Source: an uncultured Christensenella sp.
GTDB taxonomy: Bacteria > Bacillota > Clostridia > Christensenellales > UBA1242
NCBI GenBank assembly: GCA_949841595.1
Contig: CATKZB010000001.1
Location: 1 to 64,000, forward strand
DNA: 64,000 bases
Reading direction: 5' to 3'
Position numbers and translations under genes: made by a program. Below, in pieces: positions 61,273-64,000 of this stretch. The notes under the pieces are model-generated. The model saw only the letters and a list, made by a program, of their open reading frames with translations, had not been told where the DNA came from and made no database searches. Each line of letters starts with the position of its first letter. Position 1 is the first letter of the stretch.

Positions 61273-61791
61273 TTAAGCTAATATAGTGATATTGTTTCTA
61301 TCAACTTCCAGCACAGTTTCAACAGCAGTAAGAATATTAAGTTTCACATTAACATTTTCAGCACCCTTGGCAACAACTACCACCCCCTTTATCACAGGAT
61401 AATTTTCCTTGATGATGACTGGCTCATTTGAAACAAGAATAACAGTTGATGTTGTAACAGTTGTTTGTGTTTCGCCAGAAGTCATTGTTTTTGTTTCTGT
61501 TTCGGTGGCATATTCAAAGGAAAACCCACTTTCCAATGTGATGATGACATCAACCTTGCCAACGCCAGAAATCTTGGACAATACATTACCTAATTTATTC
61601 TCAAGGTAGTCCACATATTCCATAGTTGAACTATAATCTTCTGTCGAATTTTTTTCGGTGTTGTCATTTTTAGGCTTGTACACACTTGCAAAATAGACAA
61701 CACAGATCAAAAGTCCAACAAGCAGAGCACAATAGATTTGAATGTGTTTTATTTTTTTGATTCTTTCAAACATAGATTTAAGTTTATTCAT
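61273..61791 (-). CDS. spoIIIAG: Stage III sporulation protein AG
   Basis: A 172-aa protein with one anchor (residues 18-38) and a ring-building domain with LENKLGNVLSKISGVGKVDVIITLESG and VIKGVVVVAKGAENVNVKLNI. It forms the large ring of the feeding-tube channel. The start overlaps the spoIIIAF stop by 8 nt. Confidence 0.94.
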   Translation of the reverse strand: MNKLKSMFERIKKIKHIQIYCALLVGLLICVVYFASVYKPKNDNTEKNSTEDYSSTMEYVDYLENKLGNVLSKISGVGKVDVIITLESGFSFEYATETETKTMTSGETQTTVTTSTVILVSNEPVIIKENYPVIKGVVVVAKGAENVNVKLNILTAVETVLEVDRNNITILA

Positions 61792-62281
61792 TAAATTTAA
61801 CCTCCACGCCTTTCAAGGCAGAAAAACTGTCAACAATATCTTTTATTTTAAGTTTTGCTTTCGTTATATCTTTACTGCCAAATTTTTCTGTATATTCAAT
61901 ATCGCATAAGTCGACAAAAATATTGTAAATTTCTAAATTCTCGCTAAAGATATTTGCATTGATTGAAATTTCAACTCGGTTTAATCCTGATTCAGAAACC
62001 TTTTTGTTTAAACTCTCGCTTAAGGCTGTAAGTTTGTCGAGATTGATTTGCTCCAAATAGTCTTTTTGCAAAACATTTTCACTGTCTCCAAAAAACTTTG
62101 ACATATCAAATTCTTTACCGAAAATTTTGGGAAGTGGCAAAATGATGACGAGCAAAATCACAAAAGAGAAAATAACTTTTGTATATTTGTTGATTTGTCC
62201 TTCAGGCAAAACAAATTCTGCCAAAACGCTCAAAATGACAACTCCAGCAATTGACAGAAGCCAAGAAGAAACCACATTCAA
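61784..62281 (-). CDS. spoIIIAF: Stage III sporulation protein AF
   Basis: About 165 aa from a TTG at 62281, 8 nt after GGAGG; a GTG at 62290 would touch that site. Two N-terminal hydrophobic segments (LLSIAGVVILSVLAEFVLP, VIFSFVILLVIILPLPKIF) precede a soluble domain. Order and topology fit SpoIIIAF. Confidence 0.88.
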   Translation of the reverse strand: MNVVSSWLLSIAGVVILSVLAEFVLPEGQINKYTKVIFSFVILLVIILPLPKIFGKEFDMSKFFGDSENVLQKDYLEQINLDKLTALSESLNKKVSESGLNRVEISINANIFSENLEIYNIFVDLCDIEYTEKFGSKDITKAKLKIKDIVDSFSALKGVEVKFNE

Positions 62282-62302
62282 ATCAACCACCTCCTTTTAT
62301 TT

Positions 62303-63550
62303 CTAAACAATTAAGTTTGCACTGCACATCACAAGTCCAGTAAGGACGATATACATAAATGAAACAGCCACCAAAAGTGCCACAAGAAGTGACAGACTTT
62401 TTGACAAATCACTTATGAAATTGGCAATTTTTTTATCTCCGATAGGTTCAATTATTCCAGCCATAAATTTGAGAGCAAGCATAAAAATAACCAAGTTTAA
62501 AACAGGTGAAATCACAGTTGACAACAGCAGAAAAAGCCCCACGCCTCCGATTGCATTTTTGATTAAAACACTGCTTGCCATGATTATTGAAAGGCCATCA
62601 GAAACATAGCCACCCACAATCGGAATATAACTTTTGATTGCATATTTTGCTGTTCTTATCGAAAGACCATCAACAGCTCCAGCCATGATTCCCTGTATGC
62701 TTACAAAACCCAAGAAAATTGTGAAACATAGTCCCATTGTCCATTTGAAAGCACTTTGCAAGAAACTTACAAATTTGTCAAGTTTAACGTTATTTGATAG
62801 ATTTCCAACAATTGAAAACACCATTGAAAAAATAAACATAGGAAGCAAAATATAAGTTATGAGGGATATGAAAATATTGCTTAAAAGTGCAATTGCAGGT
62901 TGATAAATCCCAACAGACACTGTTCCTCCAACAGCAGTCAAAAGTGTCAGCAAAATAGGGAATATGCTGTCAAACATCGATTTGATGCTTGTCAATGTCG
63001 TTGTTGTTAACGATATGATTTGCACAAGTGATGTGCCAAGAAAGACTATCACAACACCATATGTCACAAAGTGTATGATGTTTCCAACAGACTTCCCATT
63101 TGTCATAGGTTTAAGTGACGCGACCATGCCACCTAATATTGCAATCGAAATTATACTTGCAATTATTGGTAAATATCTTTTCAAATCTCCAAAAAATATC
63201 GACCCAACAGCTGAAAAGAAATTCTGAGAATTGTCGGCATATTCCCCTGTTATTATGTTGCTGATTTTGTCTACAAAAGAATTGGATGCAAACATCAGTT
63301 TCGCTTCCGTTGAGAGTTTTTCAACAACTTTTTCTATTTCAGAAAAATCTAAGTTTCCAATTTGATTGTCAACTTCTTTTTTTATCTCTTCTTCCAGATC
63401 GCTTTGTTCATTGTTGTCAGCAACGGCAACATTGTAATTGAATCCCAATCCAATATCAAAACGACCATAGAAGCAAGAAAGGAAAATAAAGAATATGAGC
63501 AGAATCACAGCAAATTTGCTTTTCTTCTTTTTTTTAACAAACTTCATCAT
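62303..63550 (-). CDS. spoIIIAE: Stage III sporulation protein AE
   Basis: A 415-aa polytopic protein with a signal-like N terminus, a soluble N-terminal part and about eight hydrophobic segments from residue 100. IVGGYVSDGLSIIMASSVLIKNAIGGVGLFLLL is the conserved block of the family. The start (ATGATG) overlaps spoIIIAD by 4 nt. Part of the SpoIIIA export-like complex. Confidence 0.94.
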   Translation of the reverse strand: MMKFVKKKKKSKFAVILLIFFIFLSCFYGRFDIGLGFNYNVAVADNNEQSDLEEEIKKEVDNQIGNLDFSEIEKVVEKLSTEAKLMFASNSFVDKISNIITGEYADNSQNFFSAVGSIFFGDLKRYLPIIASIISIAILGGMVASLKPMTNGKSVGNIIHFVTYGVVIVFLGTSLVQIISLTTTTLTSIKSMFDSIFPILLTLLTAVGGTVSVGIYQPAIALLSNIFISLITYILLPMFIFSMVFSIVGNLSNNVKLDKFVSFLQSAFKWTMGLCFTIFLGFVSIQGIMAGAVDGLSIRTAKYAIKSYIPIVGGYVSDGLSIIMASSVLIKNAIGGVGLFLLLSTVISPVLNLVIFMLALKFMAGIIEPIGDKKIANFISDLSKSLSLLVALLVAVSFMYIVLTGLVMCSANLIV

Positions 63551-63939
63551 TTTGGCAACAACTCCATAACAATTTCTAAAATGCTGGTTATGATTGGAAG
63601 AGCCATAACAAGAATGATTATTTTTCCTCCCAAAAGCACTTTGTCCCCAAGACTGGAGTTTCCAGTGTCATTGCAGATGCTTGCTGTGAATTCTGTCAGA
63701 TAACCAATGCCGATTATTTTGAAGATAACTGCATATAAAGACGAATTAATGCCGGAGATTTTGAAAATATTGTTGAAGATGTCAAACACATTTGAAAGAT
63801 AAGACATTGTGTAAAACAAAATAATAATTCCACCCACAATGGAAATAAATATTGCAAAATCAGTTCTCACTGGTTTTACAATCAAACATGCAATGCATGT
63901 TATTATGGCAATACTTATTATTTTGTATAAAGCATCCAT
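63547..63939 (-). CDS. spoIIIAD: Stage III sporulation protein AD
   Basis: A 130-aa membrane protein with four hydrophobic segments. KIIGIGYLTEFTASICNDTGNSSLGDKVLLGGKIIIL is the SpoIIIAD signature. GGAGATAAAGT precedes the ATG. It lies between spoIIIAC and spoIIIAE as in all spore formers. Confidence 0.94.
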   Translation of the reverse strand: MDALYKIISIAIITCIACLIVKPVRTDFAIFISIVGGIIILFYTMSYLSNVFDIFNNIFKISGINSSLYAVIFKIIGIGYLTEFTASICNDTGNSSLGDKVLLGGKIIILVMALPIITSILEIVMELLPK

Positions 63940-63956
63940 ACTTTATCTCCTAAAAG

Positions 63957-64000
63957 TTAAATAAATGGCAAAACGCTTGCAAAATTAAACATAGATTTGA
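63957..64000 (-). CDS. spoIIIAC: Stage III sporulation protein AC, C-terminal end (partial)
   Basis: The last 13-14 codons read ...KSMFNFASVLPFI-stop, 17 nt upstream of spoIIIAD. This fits the hydrophobic tail of SpoIIIAC, and position supports it. The rest is beyond the right edge. Confidence 0.65.
   Translation of the reverse strand, partial: KSMFNFASVLPFI

Overview
The window is AT-rich DNA from an endospore-forming, low-G+C Gram-positive bacterium, most likely a Clostridia lineage. The support is spoIIIAC-AH and spoIVB, a T-box in front of pheST, an ArgR-RecN-SpoIVB order as in Bacillus, RNase Y, ClpPX, HslVU, an L20-type leader before an AUU-started infC, and strong Shine-Dalgarno sites with sigma-A promoters (TTGACA, 17 bp, TATAAT). 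I cannot assign a genus. No rRNA, tRNA, CRISPR array or IS element was seen.

Layout. (1) 0-4 kb is an accessory patch: an unknown protein behind a promoter carrying two copies of a palindromic operator, an ankyrin-repeat protein, two tandem WG-repeat-like paralogues and a membrane-anchored unknown. (2) 4-6.5 kb holds a YkvI-like membrane protein convergent with an ABC importer pair (permease and ATPase) that lacks a substrate-binding protein here. (3) 6.7-13.9 kb is one tight operon of phage morphogenesis genes: a terminase-small-like fragment, a Cys-rich protein, portal, scaffold, capsid, two small head-completion-like proteins, a propeller-like tail/hub protein, a 37-aa ORF and two holin-like proteins. 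It has no large terminase, protease, fibre, endolysin, integrase or repressor, and its reading frames look intact. This is the best candidate for an undescribed system: a stripped, possibly domesticated capsid cassette. (4) 14-25 kb is core: polA, ruvX, yrzB-like, rluD-like, T-box-pheS-pheT, and a NifS-ThiI pair for tRNA thiolation. (5) 25-33 kb: argR-recN, a COG2426 membrane protein, a membrane-tethered PadR protein, a YgjP-type metalloprotease, spoIVB and a Xer-type recombinase. (6) 33-48.9 kb: tig-clpP-clpX, rny, two small membrane proteins, comM-dprA-topA-hslV-hslU, tcdA-trxA, iscS-iscU. (7) 49-64 kb is all on the minus strand: yebC-ruvC-ruvA-ruvB-queA-tgt, infC-rpmI-rplT-SpoU methylase, a membrane protein, and spoIIIAC-AH followed by asp23-nusB-xseA-xseB-proS.

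Across 20-55 kb there is a family of short AT-rich palindromic repeats (core close to AATACACTATATATTGTG). At least eight copies lie mostly between genes, including between cotranscribed genes (pheS/pheT, ruvA/ruvB), and one lies inside a reading frame. None was seen in the first 20 kb. ruvC, and possibly the ygjP-like gene, appear to be transcribed as leaderless mRNAs.
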